A stretch of DNA of 64,000 nucleotides from Escallonia rubra (Eukaryota > Streptophyta > Magnoliopsida > Escalloniales > Escalloniaceae): contig JAVXUO010002044.1 of assembly GCA_033065855.1 (NCBI GenBank), positions 62,001 to 126,000 on the forward strand, written 5' to 3'. Below, piece by piece: positions 45,301-57,650 of this stretch. The notes below the pieces were generated by a model. It saw only the letters and a list, made by a program, of their open reading frames with translations. It was not told where the DNA came from and searched no databases. Both the position numbers and the translations under genes were made by a program. The stretch's first letter is position 1, and every line of letters begins with the position of its first letter.

Positions 45301-48086
45301 AAATTATAGATGGTCACATTTTGGAAACTTAGCAATACCTTGTATGATGGTAGGTTTCTGAAAAAGGAAAGACAGCGCTGACTTGTTTAGAAGCTAGATC
45401 ATGATTGACTTGTAAGATAAACAAACCAAGCTCGAGTTACCGATCACTACAAGAGTATAGGTAGAAAGTGAATAGTCAAGCATCCTATGTTTGTTGCCAA
45501 TATGTTGCACAAATGAAAATGACGAGCGAACAGCTCCGATGTCAGCGATACACAAGTCAAACTTGAGATTTACTTTTAAATTGGATGATGTTCAAGCTAA
45601 AGGATACCGTTAGCTTGAAAGTTTTGCACGCCTGAACAATTAATCTACGTTGTGATCTTATAGGGCACGTTTGTTTGTTTCTTAAGAATATTAATGTGGT
45701 AACACGACCCATTCGTATTTCTATAAACTAATACCTTGTATCAAGATCTCTAAACTACTATAAAAGTAACACGACACTACAGGAAGGATGAACTTGTGCA
45801 TTCGAAGTGATGGTGTTATTTTTTGGTACTAGAAATGAGGTCATATAAGTGACCTTATTTGAAGAAAATAATGTTCTCCGAAAAGGTGAGTGGGTCTGAA
45901 TGCTCCTTTCAATCCAATAATCATATATCTTTTGAACAACTTTCATGACAGGGCTCGAATGGATCACGGTTGATCATGAGTTCAAGATATAGCAGGCAGG
46001 CTAATCTCTTCTTTCAAATCTAAACTGATGCTGTCAAAAAAGTTTGAGATGACCAGATTATATGTAATCACGTCAACTGTTTACGTACCAATAATGGAGA
46101 TGGTTGTACAATTAACCTTACCATCTAATTACCAACAAATAATTAAATCTTGGCAGTAGTACTGTAGAAAAATAAATGCCATACGTTTAAAAAAAATAAT
46201 TCTGTGTGACTAAAGCCCTTCCCGGAAAGAAACAAAAACAGAATAGGAAAGAAAACATAGTACAGCCTATCTTCTTAGCTTTCAGAACAGTGATTCGTCC
46301 TCGGGTTACCAAAAGACAAGAGGATTCAAAAACACATATTAACCAAGATTCTTTCTTTCTTTCCTTCTCTTTGTGCATTTTTTGTTTTTTTTTTTTGCAG
46401 AAGTTACCTTCAACCTGCATTCTTTTTGTTTTCTGCTTTTAATTCATCTTTCCATTAACTAGATCGAGTACTTGTTAATTAGCATGGCCCATGCAGGCGT
46501 GTACTGATACTTACTTATATAGAAGGGAAGGGCAATGCCAGTGATGGGGACAAAAATGGCCTGCTCTTCTCTCCTCGAATGAATCATTGGTGACGTGGGT
46601 TATTTTCTCTAAACAGAACCATATTCATATATTCACTAAAAAACATGTTAGACTCAATTCCAGATATGTTGTGAATAACGTACATATCTTTTAGAATACT
46701 GGAAAGGGCATTGGCATTGGGCTGTACTGACAAGTTCGTACCTATATATATAAAAAGAATACTTCCAAATGAACCTTTCACAACTTCGAGCTAACAAAAC
46801 AAAACACTCGATATCTACAAATAAAAACAACCCCTTAGCAAACAAACAAGCTTGACGTAGGTCATTTTTTGGTTGGGCTTGACATCGGTCATTGAGTGAA
46901 TGGTTATGCTCATTTTTTTCATCGCATGCGCTCAAACTTAGAAGATAATGTAAATCAGAGCTTCGAATTAAATTTTCGTATCCGAAAGGGCATGCATTGT
47001 CTCTACTGTCCTGATCCAGTATCCCCACTGTCGACATTTATTTGGGTCCATGTTCGAAATGGAGAAGAACACCCTCCACAATAGTGAAGTGGAGTAAGAC
47101 AGCACATCAACCGTCCACAGTAGAAGCACGTAACAAATTAACCGCCCTCTTTTGAGCATCAAAATTTTCAGTCGCAAAATCCTCACCGTTAAAATACAAC
47201 TAACGTTCAACTTTCATCGTTTGTACTTGATAGATTTAGATTGTCCATTTTTTTTTTCATGTTTATGGCACATAATTCCAACTTGGTAAGATGTATGAAT
47301 TCGCTAGAAATCATCCAAAACTTAGTTGGAACAGAGTCTGAAAATAAATGACTAAAAGTTTTTTGCAGACTAGGTTGGTTTTGGAAGGGTGGGGGTGACT
47401 GGTGCACATTATTATTATCTATTGTTCTGACTATCTTTGCACTTTGTTTGACACTTAAGCCGCTAAAAAAAATGAAATAGTGGCTCTATGTCCAAAAGAA
47501 TAGAATAAATAAAAATCCACAATTGAATCAAAAAAGAAATCTGCGGAGCAAATTGCATATCGTATGGATGCTAAGTATCATTGTTCATTCCCGATTACTT
47601 CGAGCTAATGCCACTTTGAACATTGTGACTAGGGGTAGTTTTGGTAATTTGTAGATTAACAAATTAACAACATCGCAAAATGCTTCCAGATTTTATTGTT
47701 TTCTTTTCTCAGTTTGGTGTTAATTATCCGCGTGTGTGGGGGTGTGTGTGCGTTTCCTGTCTATACACAAACAGACCGAGTGTGTCCGTGTCTCAGGGAG
47801 AGGGAGAGGGAGAGGGAGAGGAAGAGGGAGAGAGAGAGAGAGAGAACCTGGTAATAAAGTTGGAAATGAACGCATCAGGATTACTGGACTTGAAAGCTCT
47901 GAGGAAGGACCACATGTTACCAATGAAAGGCCAGCCCAAATCACCCGGTGGCAGAGAAAACCTCTTGCATCCCAACTTGGTCTCATACAACCACCAGTTC
48001 ACGCTTCTTAGCAGCCACCTTAGAGCCCAGAGACCACCGCCAAGCATGATAGTACCAAAAACCACCCAGGTATTACCCAGAGCCAT
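42311..48086 (-). CDS. KAO: ent-kaurenoic acid oxidase, cytochrome P450 CYP88A, 8 exons
   Basis: Exons: 47848-48086, 44751-45228, 44160-44423, 43489-43578, 43309-43387, 42940-43046, 42699-42820, 42311-42410. All junctions are GT-AG and in phase; total 1479 nt, 492 residues plus stop. There is an N-terminal membrane anchor (about 5-26), then the CYP88A phrase [20 protein letters not shown]. The I-helix oxygen-binding motif AGHESSGH is at 300-307, ExxR is ETLR at 361-364, the PERF-like phrase is FNPSRW, and heme-binding [10 protein letters not shown] is at 431-440 with Cys438. The C-terminus [15 protein letters not shown] is typical. The family converts ent-kaurenoic acid to GA12 in three oxidations at the ER, in gibberellin synthesis. 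Exon 7 seems to end in a stop, but that TAA is inside the donor GA|GTAAGT. The intron 1 donor GTTCTC borders a CT microsatellite. All motifs are intact. Confidence 0.94.
45229..47847. other. Intron 1 of the P450 gene
   Basis: A 2.6 kb intron with no gene inside. The short ORFs near 46187-46442 and 46654-47037 have no recognisable content. No clear transposon ends were found. Confidence 0.55.
47796..47846. repeat. GA/CT microsatellite at the intron 1 donor
   Basis: On the + strand, GGGAGAGGGAGAGG units pass into (GA)n and stop at GAGAAC, the complement of the donor GTTCTC. The repeat thus forms the first 50 bases of intron 1 of the P450 gene. Confidence 0.88.
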
Positions 48087-48146
48087 TACAGATCAGTCTA
48101 GCTTTAGCTGTTATAAGCTTTTGATCTTTATATGATGGGACCAGGC

Positions 48147-48155
48147 CTTATAAAG
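48147..48155 (-). promoter_or_regulatory. Possible TATA box of the P450 gene
   Basis: TTTATAAGG on the minus strand, 61 bp before the ATG at 48086. A second candidate is the AT run at about 48234-48247 (TATATATATATA), about 150 bp before the ATG. Spacing alone cannot decide between them. Confidence 0.35.
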
Positions 48156-48159
48156 AAAC

Positions 48160-48954
48160 CAAAAGCTCAACTTCTTTTGATGTAGAGAGACTCACAGACA
48201 TATCCCTCTCATGAGTGCAACACTCTATGATGCATATATATATATATGTAGAAAGGTAAAGGAAAGATGTGGATGTAGAAAAAGGAAAAAGATCGAGAGA
48301 AGGTGGTGGTGGTGGTGAAATATATGTGATGGTATGTTGGGGGGTGGGGTTGTTTTATAGATGGAAAATGGGAAAGAGAAGGCGAGCCTTTGCCGGCCTA
48401 AATGTATTTGTTGTTGTCGTCTTGTCTATGCCACGGATTCTCTTTCAAGATGCACATTCTCTCTTCTTACAAGGAGTTTAATGATTGTACCGCGTGCATG
48501 TTAGTTGTATATCTTTGTTGGCCATTTCTTTGATAGGCTTAACGCGTGAGTGAAAATTACACCGGAGACCAATATACTCTAATTTTATGGATGATCCACA
48601 CAAGTGCTACAATGTGCGCGTGTGTTTTCTCTTTTCGTTGCAGGTATTAAATTGTCCTCTGAAATGCTGCCACGAAAATTTAGCCAAAGCTCCTACGAAG
48701 CAAAGCATATATATGACAGACAATGCTATAGAATTATTAACACCTTGAGGTACAGCGTGTCGCACCAGTTTACAATACAAACTTGGCTGATGCACATATA
48801 CTCCATTTGATACCCTGGACCATACAATATCTATTTTTCCTTCTTGTGCAAGAAAATAAAATATGAAAAGCGCTCACCGCCTTAGTAGGAGGTTACTCCA
48901 GGCTTTCTTGACAGACAAATTTTGAGCCGTATCGCTTTTTCTAGAAGGTGTAAG
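48160..48954. other. Upstream region of the P450 gene
   Basis: Promoter-side sequence with an AG-rich patch (about 48260-48320) and no coding frame. It ends at a retrotransposon LTR fragment. Confidence 0.45.
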
Positions 48955-49300
48955 TTAAGGAAGTGGGTTCGCAGTATACGGAGAGGTGCCATAGCAAGAA
49001 TGCAGTACGAGTCTGAAGGCAAGTGTATGGATGTGGGACGGAGCAAGGACGGAACAAGTGCAGAGACCAAAGCTTCTCCAATATAGCCTGAGGATTGGCA
49101 GTGCTCTGATGGCGAAAGCACAAGATGAATACACGGCGAGAATCACTAGCCTAATGCTTAGGTCCAGTGCCAGGATCCAAGTGGAGCTCTGGAGTCAGGG
49201 TCGCGTGTTTCTCACTCTAGCATTCTCTCTAGAATTCTAAAGTTAGAAATTGAAATCTGAAGTGAATTCTGCTCTTTTGAAAATGGATTTCTCAAGTCCT
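48955..49300 (-). mobile_element. LTR fragment related to the solo LTR at 9495-12071
   Basis: Shares ordered phrases with 9505-9770: AAGTGGGTTCG, GGAGAGGTGCCA versus GTGGAGGTGCCA, GAACAAGTGCAGAGACCAA versus GAACAAGGGCAGAGACCAA, AAGATGAATACACG, ATGCTTAGGTCCAG, and CTCTCTAGAATTCTA. It breaks off where the next LTR begins at 49303, so the GC-rich repeat part is absent. Boundaries are approximate. Confidence 0.75.
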
Positions 49301-50469
49301 CTTGTAGATACCCTATTTTTGTAGTCATTATTAGTTAAATAAACGATGTGCTACATTATTAACTAGAATTTATTATTAAGGTTAAGCTTGGTACTCTAAC
49401 TTAATTTAATTGGATTCAATCTAGTCCAGTCTGGCAGTTAAGTAGTTGAGTCTTGCAGTCTAGTCCATAAGTCCGAATGTTTAGTTCATCTGTCAAGTCT
49501 AGTTTGATCAAGTCCAGTCCAGTTGTTCAGTTAGTAATTCGGCTTAGTCCAGTCCAAACATATCAATCCAGTCCATGTCTAGATTGTGATTTGCTTAGAT
49601 AATTTAATGAATTATTTGCGATTTGCTTCATGCAAGAGATTTAATAAAGGATGTGGTTTATGAAGATAATTACAGAATCTAGTACATCCCATCTGCAAAA
49701 TCATAGATAATTATCGAGTTAGGGTCAGATTATGTCTCGAAGTTTAAAAAATATTAGAGTAAAAGGCACAAATGGTCACTCAACTATGACCCATTTTTCA
49801 CGAAAGTCACTTAAATTTTTTTTGGTGCCATTTTGGCCACTGTACTCACAAATGTGTTCAATCTGACCATTCCTTTAGCTGCAGTTAAAATTTTCCCGTT
49901 AAATGGTCACGTGCTACGCAAATGACCCATCAAATTAGGGGTATTTTCGTCTCTTTACCTAAATGTTCCTCATAACGGTTCTCTCTCTTTCATTTCTCAC
50001 TTATGCACATGCTCCTCTTTCCCCCCCCCCCTCTCTCTCTCTTGTCAACGAACTCCAAGCATCAATTGAACGATTCTCTCTCTTTTGTCAACGAACTCCA
50101 AGCATCAATTGAACGATTATTGCAGAAGGTAATACAAGCCCATCAAACACGCAACCAAAACAATCTGGCTTAAAAAGTCGCACACGGTACTTCAGATTAA
50201 GAGTTTAGCTCATTCATGGGACGAGGCCATCATTTCATGACAACGAGTCCAGTTGGTCAATAGGGGTATTGGCCTGCGCTGCTGGGTATCATTCTTGAGA
50301 ATCTCCATAGCTTCTACAACCTTTGCTTTCAGAGCTTCAATTCATGCAACTTAAGCAAGTGCAAAACCTTGGTCTAATCCATTTCCAGGAGCATATTAGT
50401 TATATCTCTCTATCTCTCGCTCGCCCTTACACACAGATCTGCCACATCAATTCAAGAAAGAAACTCCAG

Positions 50470-52245
50470 ATGCCAAACGCTCTGAACGAAAACGCTCTCA
50501 GTCCCACCTTCGACGCCCTCCATGGTAACCAACCTCCTTCCCCTCCCGGCTTCGGAAGGGATAGGGAGGAGGAAAACTCTAAGGAAAGGAGCAACAAGAA
50601 ACCCAAAAACAACCATAGCAATGAGGCGGTCTTGCCTAAAACGCCTTCAGATCCTACTGACAGTACTATGAGGGATGATATCCCACCCCCATGCACCCAA
50701 AGTAAATCCTACAAGGATGCCATCTCTAGAAGCACTGCCAAGGCAGTGTACTTCGAGGAGGACATGGAGAATGCTCTTTCTGAGGAAGACACTTTTGACG
50801 ATGAAGCGACTGAAGAAATTGGCGACGTGGCCATGGAGGAGGGTGACTCTGTTGAAATCCCCCTACTTCCGAAGATTACGCTATCACCCCTGTTGATAAA
50901 AAAGATCAGACGCCAGTGGCAGTCAAGCCTAATCATCTGACTCATGGGGAAATCTATCGGATTCAGAGCCCTCACAACAAGACTCAGAAACCTCTGGAGT
51001 CTCCAAGGTGATTTTGAACTGGTGGATCTGGACAACGGTTTCTTCCTCAAATTCAATTTCGTTGAAGACTATCACCTGGTTGCGAGTGGAGGCCCATGGG
51101 TTATCATGAACCACTATCTCACGGTAAGAAAATGGGAACCAAACTTCAAACCTTCGGAAGCTAAGGAAATCAAGACAGCTATTTGGATAAGACTCCCGAA
51201 ATTACCGACCGAGTACTATGAAGAACAGGTGCTTTTCAAAATTGCGAAGAGCTTCGGTCGACCTATCAAGGTTGACATAAACACGTCTACTTCATTGAGA
51301 GGAAAATATGCTCGGGTTTGCATCGAAATGGACCTAGAAAAGCCTCTAATCCCAGCGTACATACTCGGTAACTGAAAATACATAGTGGAATATGAATACA
51401 TCACCAACTTATGTTTTGCTTGCAGCCGGATTGGTCACCGGAGAGAAAGCTGTAGCGACCTACCGGACGTCTCATCGGAAAAAATGAGGAACTCTGATGC
51501 CCCGACTAACGGTAACTTGCAACGAGCCCCCATAGACTCAGAGAAGCATGTCAAATCAATCGCGCAGACACACCAACCTGCTAACAACTCTGTTCTTGAC
51601 ACTGACGACTTCGGTCCTTGGATGATAGCCAAAAGAAGAGGCCACAGACTGATACAAGGAATAGGGCCCTTGGGCCAAGGGTATAACAATAGATTTGAAG
51701 CCTTGCGGGAACGCCCTACTGGAGACAAAATGCTTAAAAATAAGAGACCGGCTAGAAAACTGGCCCACGAGGAGACGCCCCAGCCTGGACTGGAAAAAAG
51801 AAACCAAGAGGCCCCTAAGATGGCCCAGGAAATGAAAGAACCCGCTCAGAAGACGGAGATAGCCCAACGTAAGGACAAGGGCAATTTGTTAACAAGCCCT
51901 ATTAGCCCTGATGAATTCAGCAAATAGGCCTCTTCCTCGGAGATGGGCCCACCTATAAGTGGCCGATTCTGGAACCCCCCTAACGTTCTGGGAGAGGACG
52001 AGGCCCCGATGGTGGAAGTCGAGTCCAACGAGCAAGCCCAACCCATAGAAATAGAAACCCCAGGTTTGGGGGATAAGTCTGAGAGTCCCTCTCCTATCTC
52101 CTGCCCTAAATCGAAACCCAGCTCCCAGCCGCCGCCACAACATAAAAACCCTAGCCAGAAATCGAAACCGCCGTCAAGATCTGCCGACTACTACAAGCTA
52201 TCCCCCCTCCCCTGGTTTCTGATAATGGACAATACCCCCATGTAA
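50470..52245 (+). pseudogene. LINE ORF1 (gag-like, DUF4283 and CCHC knuckle) with three stops
   Basis: One continuous reading frame of 592 codons, broken only by stops at 50938 (TGA), 51373 (TGA) and 51925 (TAG), with no frameshift. Domains in order: an acidic and polar N-terminus, the DUF4283 RNA-binding region (about 50950-51370; RLRNLWSLQGDFELVDLDNG, GGPWVIMNHYLTVRKW), a zf-CCHC_4 knuckle CFACSRIGHRRESC (about 51415), and a basic Pro/Lys-rich tail. ORF1 proteins bind LINE RNA and form the particle used for target-primed reverse transcription. Confidence 0.9.
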
Positions 52246-52503
52246 GTCTACTTCCTGAATCGGCGGAAGGTATGCCTGATCATCAAAGCCGAACACCCGA
52301 TGTTCCACATCGTCAGAGTACACTGGACCAACAAAGAAGTCAGATTGAAAATCAACAACAACAAACCAGAGATCGACCACTCTCTGATATATTTAGCCCA
52401 GATTGCGCCAATGAGGAGCCAAATCCAGGAGGAATTGCAGATTAAATCTCTGATCCAAATCCCTGCCAAAGCTAAGCTCCCGATTTTACCCGACTATAAA
52501 TCG

Positions 52504-55500
52504 ATGGACGTCTACATCTGGAACTGCGGCGGCGCTGGAAACGACCGATTCAAAAATGAGTTTACGGAAATCGCGAGAAGGTTCCGTCCTAATGTGCTAG
52601 CGATCTTGGAACCCATTGTCAATTTTGCCAAAATGGGAAATTTCTTCATCACCAACGGCTACATCACGTCGTGTATTGTCAATCCCGAAGGAAGGATGGG
52701 AGGAATATGGCTTTTCTGGGATTCTAGTCAGGTCAACGTCTCGGTCCTCCAAACCACAAACCAAGTGATACACGCAATTATCTCGCGGAAAGACTACGAG
52801 GATTGGGTTTTTTCTGCCGTTTATGCGAGTCCGAACCCTTCTAAAAGAAAATTCCTTTGGCAGAACTTAATCGATTTCACCACTACTAACAACATGCCTT
52901 GGATGATGGGAGGAGATTTCAACGATATAGCGGACACGTCCGAGCGTAAAGGAAGAGGCGACAGCTTAGAAACTATCAGAATCAGAAAATTTAGAGAAAG
53001 AATTGATAAGTGCGGCCTAATCGATCTTGGATGCTCCGGCCCAAAGCTGACTTGGACTGATCGGCGCCAGGGATGGGCTAATGTGTAGAAGCATCTGGAC
53101 AGAGCTATGGAAAACCCCGAATGGTGCCTTATTTTCCCAGAAGCCAAGGTCCACAACCTCCCCCGTACTACTTCGGATCACTGTGCTATTCTGGTCAACT
53201 GTTCAGGTACGCTGTTTAACCCTACCTTAAGCAGTAGACTAAAACCTTTTAGAATTAAAGCTTTTTGGTTAAATGATGAAAATTTTAGCAAAATGGTTAA
53301 TGAGGCCTGGAAATAAGAGACAAATTTGTTTGATAAAACTAGAGAACTTCAAACCAAAGCCCTAATTTGGAACACTGAACACTTTGGAAATATATTCCAG
53401 AGAAAGAGAAGATTGTGGGCTAGGCTTCTTGGAATTCAAACTGCTTTAGCTAACTATCAATCTCATAACCTCGAATGCCTTGAAAGAGAAATTAGAAAGA
53501 ATTATATTGCGACCCTTGCTCAAGAGGAAACCCTTTGGCACCAAAAATCCAGATCCAACTGGATTGTGCAAGGTGACAGGAACACCAAATATTTCCATCT
53601 GACCACGCTAGCTCGTAGAAGAATGAACCAAATCCTCACCCTGCAGGATAATAACAACAATTGGTTGACAGAACCCCACCAAATAGAGGACCACATCGTG
53701 AGTCATTTTAATAACCTCTTCTCCATTCCTCTCCCGACTTCTGAGACTAATGGAATTTGCACTCTGACCAATAGATTATCCGAAAATGATGCTGAAAACA
53801 TGTGTGTTCCTCTGAACAACCATGAAATAAAGCAAGCCTTCTTCAACATTAAAGCCTTAAAAGCCCCTGGACCCGATGGTATGAATGGTCTATTTTACCA
53901 TAAGTACTGGGAGATTGTTGGCCCTACTTGTAGTAGCTTTCTCAAAAATTGCTTCATCTGGGCAAAATGCCTGAAGAAAATAACGAAACCTTTGTGACCT
54001 TAATACCCAAAATTGAGAACCCCCAGAACATCACTCAGTTTAGACCTATTAGCCTGCTCAATGTCACTTATAAAGCCCTATCTAAGACTCTTGTTAGCAA
54101 ACTCCGACCTGCCTTAGATAAGCTCATAAGCTCCACCCAAAGTAGCTTCGTCCCTGGTAGATCTACTATTGACAATGCTATCGTCACTCAGGAAATCCTT
54201 CACACCTTGAAAAATAAGAAAGGAAAGAATGGTGGCATCATATTCAAGATAGACCTTGAAAAAGCCTTTGACAAGCTCAGTTGGGACTTCATTCGGAACA
54301 CTCTTGAGGAGTTCAAATTCCCTGAGAAATGGATCAATCTTATAATGAACATGATATCAGGAGCCTCCATGTCTATCCTATGGAATGGGAAGCCTCTCAA
54401 AAACTTTAAACCCAGGCGTGGTCTTAGACAAGGGGATCTTTTATCCCCCTATATCTTTATTCTATGTATTGAAAGGCTGTCTCAAATGATCCACGATTGC
54501 AATAAAAACAGGAAGTGGTTGGTTCTAAAAGCTTCTAGAGGAGGTCCCTTAATATCCCACTTATTCTATGCTGACGACCTTATTATTTTCTGTAAGGATG
54601 GGGAAAAGGAATGTGACAAGATCATGAAAATTCTCTCGGATTTCTATAATGCTTTTGGACAATGCATAAATTTCAAGAAATCTAAGATGTTTGTCTCTAG
54701 CAATGTCCCCAAGATCAAAGCCCATAACCTTAGTCTGGAATGTGGTATACCTTTGACCGATAATCTTGGCAACTACCTAGGATTCCCCTTGATTCATAGC
54801 AGAGTCTCCAAATCTTTGTATAACAAAATCCTTCAAAATGTCCAAGGGAGACTGGCAAATTGGAAAACTAATCTCCTATCTCTTGCGGGAAGAGCCACTT
54901 TGATTCAGGTAGTTACCAGTACTATCCCCACCTATGTCATGCAAGTCCAAGCTCTACCTGCTGCTATCTGTGATAAACTGGACAAAATGAATAGAGCTTT
55001 CCTATGGGGAGACTCTGAAACTAAGAAAAGAATACACTTGATTAACTGGAATACTGTCTGCCTTCCCAAAAAATGTGGGGGACTTGGGATCAGAAAGGCT
55101 AAACCAACTAATCTGGCTAACCTTGCGAAGTTGGGATGGAAGCTAATTTGTCATGAGGACTTACTATGGGTCAAGGTGATACAAGAGAAATATACTGAGG
55201 ACAGGAAACCTATAGACTGGAAGCCTAAGAGAAAGGGATCACAAGTCTGGAGAAGCATATTACAAGGGGCACCTTTTCTCCACCATGGTATCAAATGGGT
55301 TATCCACAATGGCAAAAACACAAATTTTTGGATTGATTGGTGGTTTGGTAAAAAACCCCTCACCAATGGCAATGCAAGTCTGGACCAAGATCTAAAGGTG
55401 AGCCGTTCATAGAAAATGGAAGTTGGAACCTGAGAGAATTAATGAAAATGATCAACCAGGATGCTCTCATAGATATTCAAAGAATCCACCTACCCATAGA

Positions 55501-56602
55501 GCAGACCAAAAGTGACCAACCTACCTGGAGTCCTAATAGCAATGGGAAATTTATGGTGGCAAGTGCTTATAGCCAGATTGCCATAGATCTGAATGGAGAA
55601 GCACCTGCCAAAAAGTGGTGGAAGTGGATTTGGAAGATGAAGATCCCCCAGAAACTCATCTGGTTTCTCTGGCTCATTATATGGGATAAACTACCTTCGA
55701 ACAGCCTTCGGTTGTCAAGAAACATGACAAATGTTAGCACCTGCTAGAGATGCAAGCAGGATGTCGAGAACAGATCTCACATCACAAGAGACTGTCCCAA
55801 GGCGCAAATGATGTGGAATAGGCTGATGCCTCCCCACTTGATGAGAAGAGCTAAGAATCAAAATATAACGGATTGGTTGATAGAAAACCTAAGGACCAAA
55901 GGGGATCAGGATTTTGGTGGAATCCCTTGGAACTATATGTTTATTGCCTGTTTATGGACCAACTGGAAAAACAGGAACAAGGAATGTATTGAAGGACTAA
56001 CAACTGATGAAAACATGTCCTGGAAGTTCACCTTAGATTATGCCAAAGAAATATCAGAGGCATACAAATCTAAGGCAGAAAACACAAGAACTCTATCGAA
56101 ACTAATACAATGGTCTTTTCCTGGTGTAGGTAAAATCAAAGCCAACACGGATGGTAGCAGGCTACCAGACGACTCAGGAGGTTTTGGTGGGCTGCTAAGG
56201 GACAACACAGGAGCTTGGCTATGAGGCTTCATTGGACGACTTCCAATATGCACTGCCCTGGAGGCAGAATTGCATGGTATCCTGAAAGGACTGCTCCTGA
56301 TCAAAGACGGAGGACATGAAGAAGCGGCGATGGAGACGGATTCGAAGGAGGCCGAAGAACTCATCACTCAAACTGATAACCCTTGGCACCCCCTCAACAA
56401 TCTCATCATGGACTGTCGCTTCCTTCTGAAGACTACGCGTACCACCATCCTACATGTTTTAAGAGAAGGAAACAAGTGTGCTGATCTGTTAGTTGAACAC
56501 GGAGCAAAGCAAGAGCTCCCCTTTGTTAATTTGGAATTCCCCTTGGAACTGGAAGCCCTTCTTAGGCATGATGCCGAGGGAACCAGCTATGTCCATCTGT
56601 AA
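52504..56602 (+). pseudogene. LINE ORF2: endonuclease, RT, zf-RVT, RNase H (broken)
   Basis: Starts MDVYIWNCGGAGNDRF (AP-type endonuclease) with GGDFNDIA and SDHCAILV motifs. The linker QGDRNTKYFH is at about 53570. RT motifs: LKAPGPDGMNG (53860), FRPISLLN (54043), KIDLEKAFDKLSWD (54247), GLRQGDLLSPY (54420) and catalytic FYADDLIIF (54566). A zf-RVT phrase KIPQKLIWFLWLIIWDKLP follows (55640), then an RNase H domain with KANTDGS (56140), EAELHGI, ETDSKEA and REGNKCAD. Stops lie at 53086, 53314, 55746 and 56222. Frameshifts near 53965 and 55395 move reading to new frames. The RNase H acidic residues are kept here, unlike in the LINE ending at 15649. Confidence 0.92.
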
Positions 56603-57640
56603 TTGACACTTTTATTTTATGTTATTCCTTTGAACAAAAAAAAAATCAATTCAAGAAAGAAAAAAAGATGTTAGTGCTTGTGATTGAACGGCACGTGGTT
56701 ATGGGGTGGATGGTAGCGGCTGTGAAGAGGAGGAGATCAGCGACGACATGGCGGAGGGTCTGTGGGGGCGATAGGATTGTGCGGTCGCACGGGTCCGAGG
56801 TGTGTCGTCTGATGGCCCAAGCACAAGGGGCACACAATAATATCGCCGCTACAAACAAGAGAAATGTGACTGTCATTTCTGGCAGGGGCCAACTTTCGTA
56901 CGCCCAGCAAGGAGCTTTACGTTAAGGGGAAGCAATTCACGCACACCCACATACGTCTACTTTATCAAGGCAAGCAATTTTCCAGCTCAATTTTCTTTCG
57001 TTAATGGGAATTTTGGTTCTCATTTCAAATTTTTTCGTGGGTTTCTCGAGAAAATTTACCTTATTTCTGTCGCCGTGGCGTGTGTGAACTCTTCCTGTTT
57101 GCTTCGAGCAGATGAATTCAGGTTTCAAATTCGGTAGAATTAGGTCTTTAGAGGGAAAATTGGCGATTGAGGGGAGATGATAATCAAGCACATATGCGAT
57201 GGTGGAAAATTTTCGTGTGAGAGGGAGGGAGAGAGAGAAAGAAGAAATATAGAGAGGGAAAGAAAAAAAGAGAGATTGTGTGAGAAGTGACGGTTTTGCA
57301 CCTGCGTTGATGGGACATGTGCACGTCACGTGACCATTTAATGGAGAAAGTGTAACCCCGACTAACAGAATGGCTTGATGGAACAAATTTGTGAGTACAG
57401 TGGCGAAAATGGTACCAAAAAAAGTTGAGTGACTTTCGTGAAAAATGAGTCATACTTGAGTGACCATTTGTGCCTCTTACTTAAAAATTATTATAAACTT
57501 ATGCGATGAACCAATCGGTTTTCGACAAACCAGCCGATTAGTTGACTTCTGTCAATCTGCGATTTTTATTAAATATTCTGCCTTATCTTCAAACTGCAGA
57601 TTGATATGGTCATCTTTATTATTTTTGGTGTCCCAGAGCC

Positions 57641-57650
57641 CTATAAATAG
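57641..57650 (+). promoter_or_regulatory. TATA box of the nested LTR
   Basis: CTATAAATAG inside the LTR right half, within CCCTATAAATAGGG, about 720 bp before the LTR end. It gives the + orientation of this LTR. Confidence 0.6.

Larger units (their letters stand above)
50464..56644 (+). mobile_element. Near full-length plant L1-type LINE, 6181 bp
   Basis: Flanked by an exact 18-bp duplication ATCAATTCAAGAAAGAAA at 50446-50463 and 56645-56662. It begins 6 bp before the ORF1 ATG, so the 5' end is complete or nearly so, and ends in a run of A. ORF1 and ORF2 are in order with all domains. Stops and two frameshifts in ORF2 make it inactive, but the perfect duplication suggests moderate age. Confidence 0.93.
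49756..57483. mobile_element. Non-autonomous MULE-like element (about 1.5 kb net) carrying a LINE
   Basis: Long inverted ends of more than 100 bp with few mismatches: left GGCACAAATGGTCACTCAA..., right the complement of AGTGACCATTTGTGCC. Candidate 9-bp duplications AAAAATATT (49747-49755) and AAAATTATT (57484-57492) differ at one base. Without the LINE the element is about 1.5 kb and has no transposase. Its interior has CT-rich stretches on both sides, a further inverted match (CTCTCTCTTT... and AAAGAGAGA...). Confidence 0.78.

Noticed and set aside
50470-56602. All nonsense codons in this LINE explained by cytosine deamination
   Set aside because: Every stop codon is one C-to-T or G-to-A change away from some sense codon, so the pattern carries no information without an ancestral sequence.
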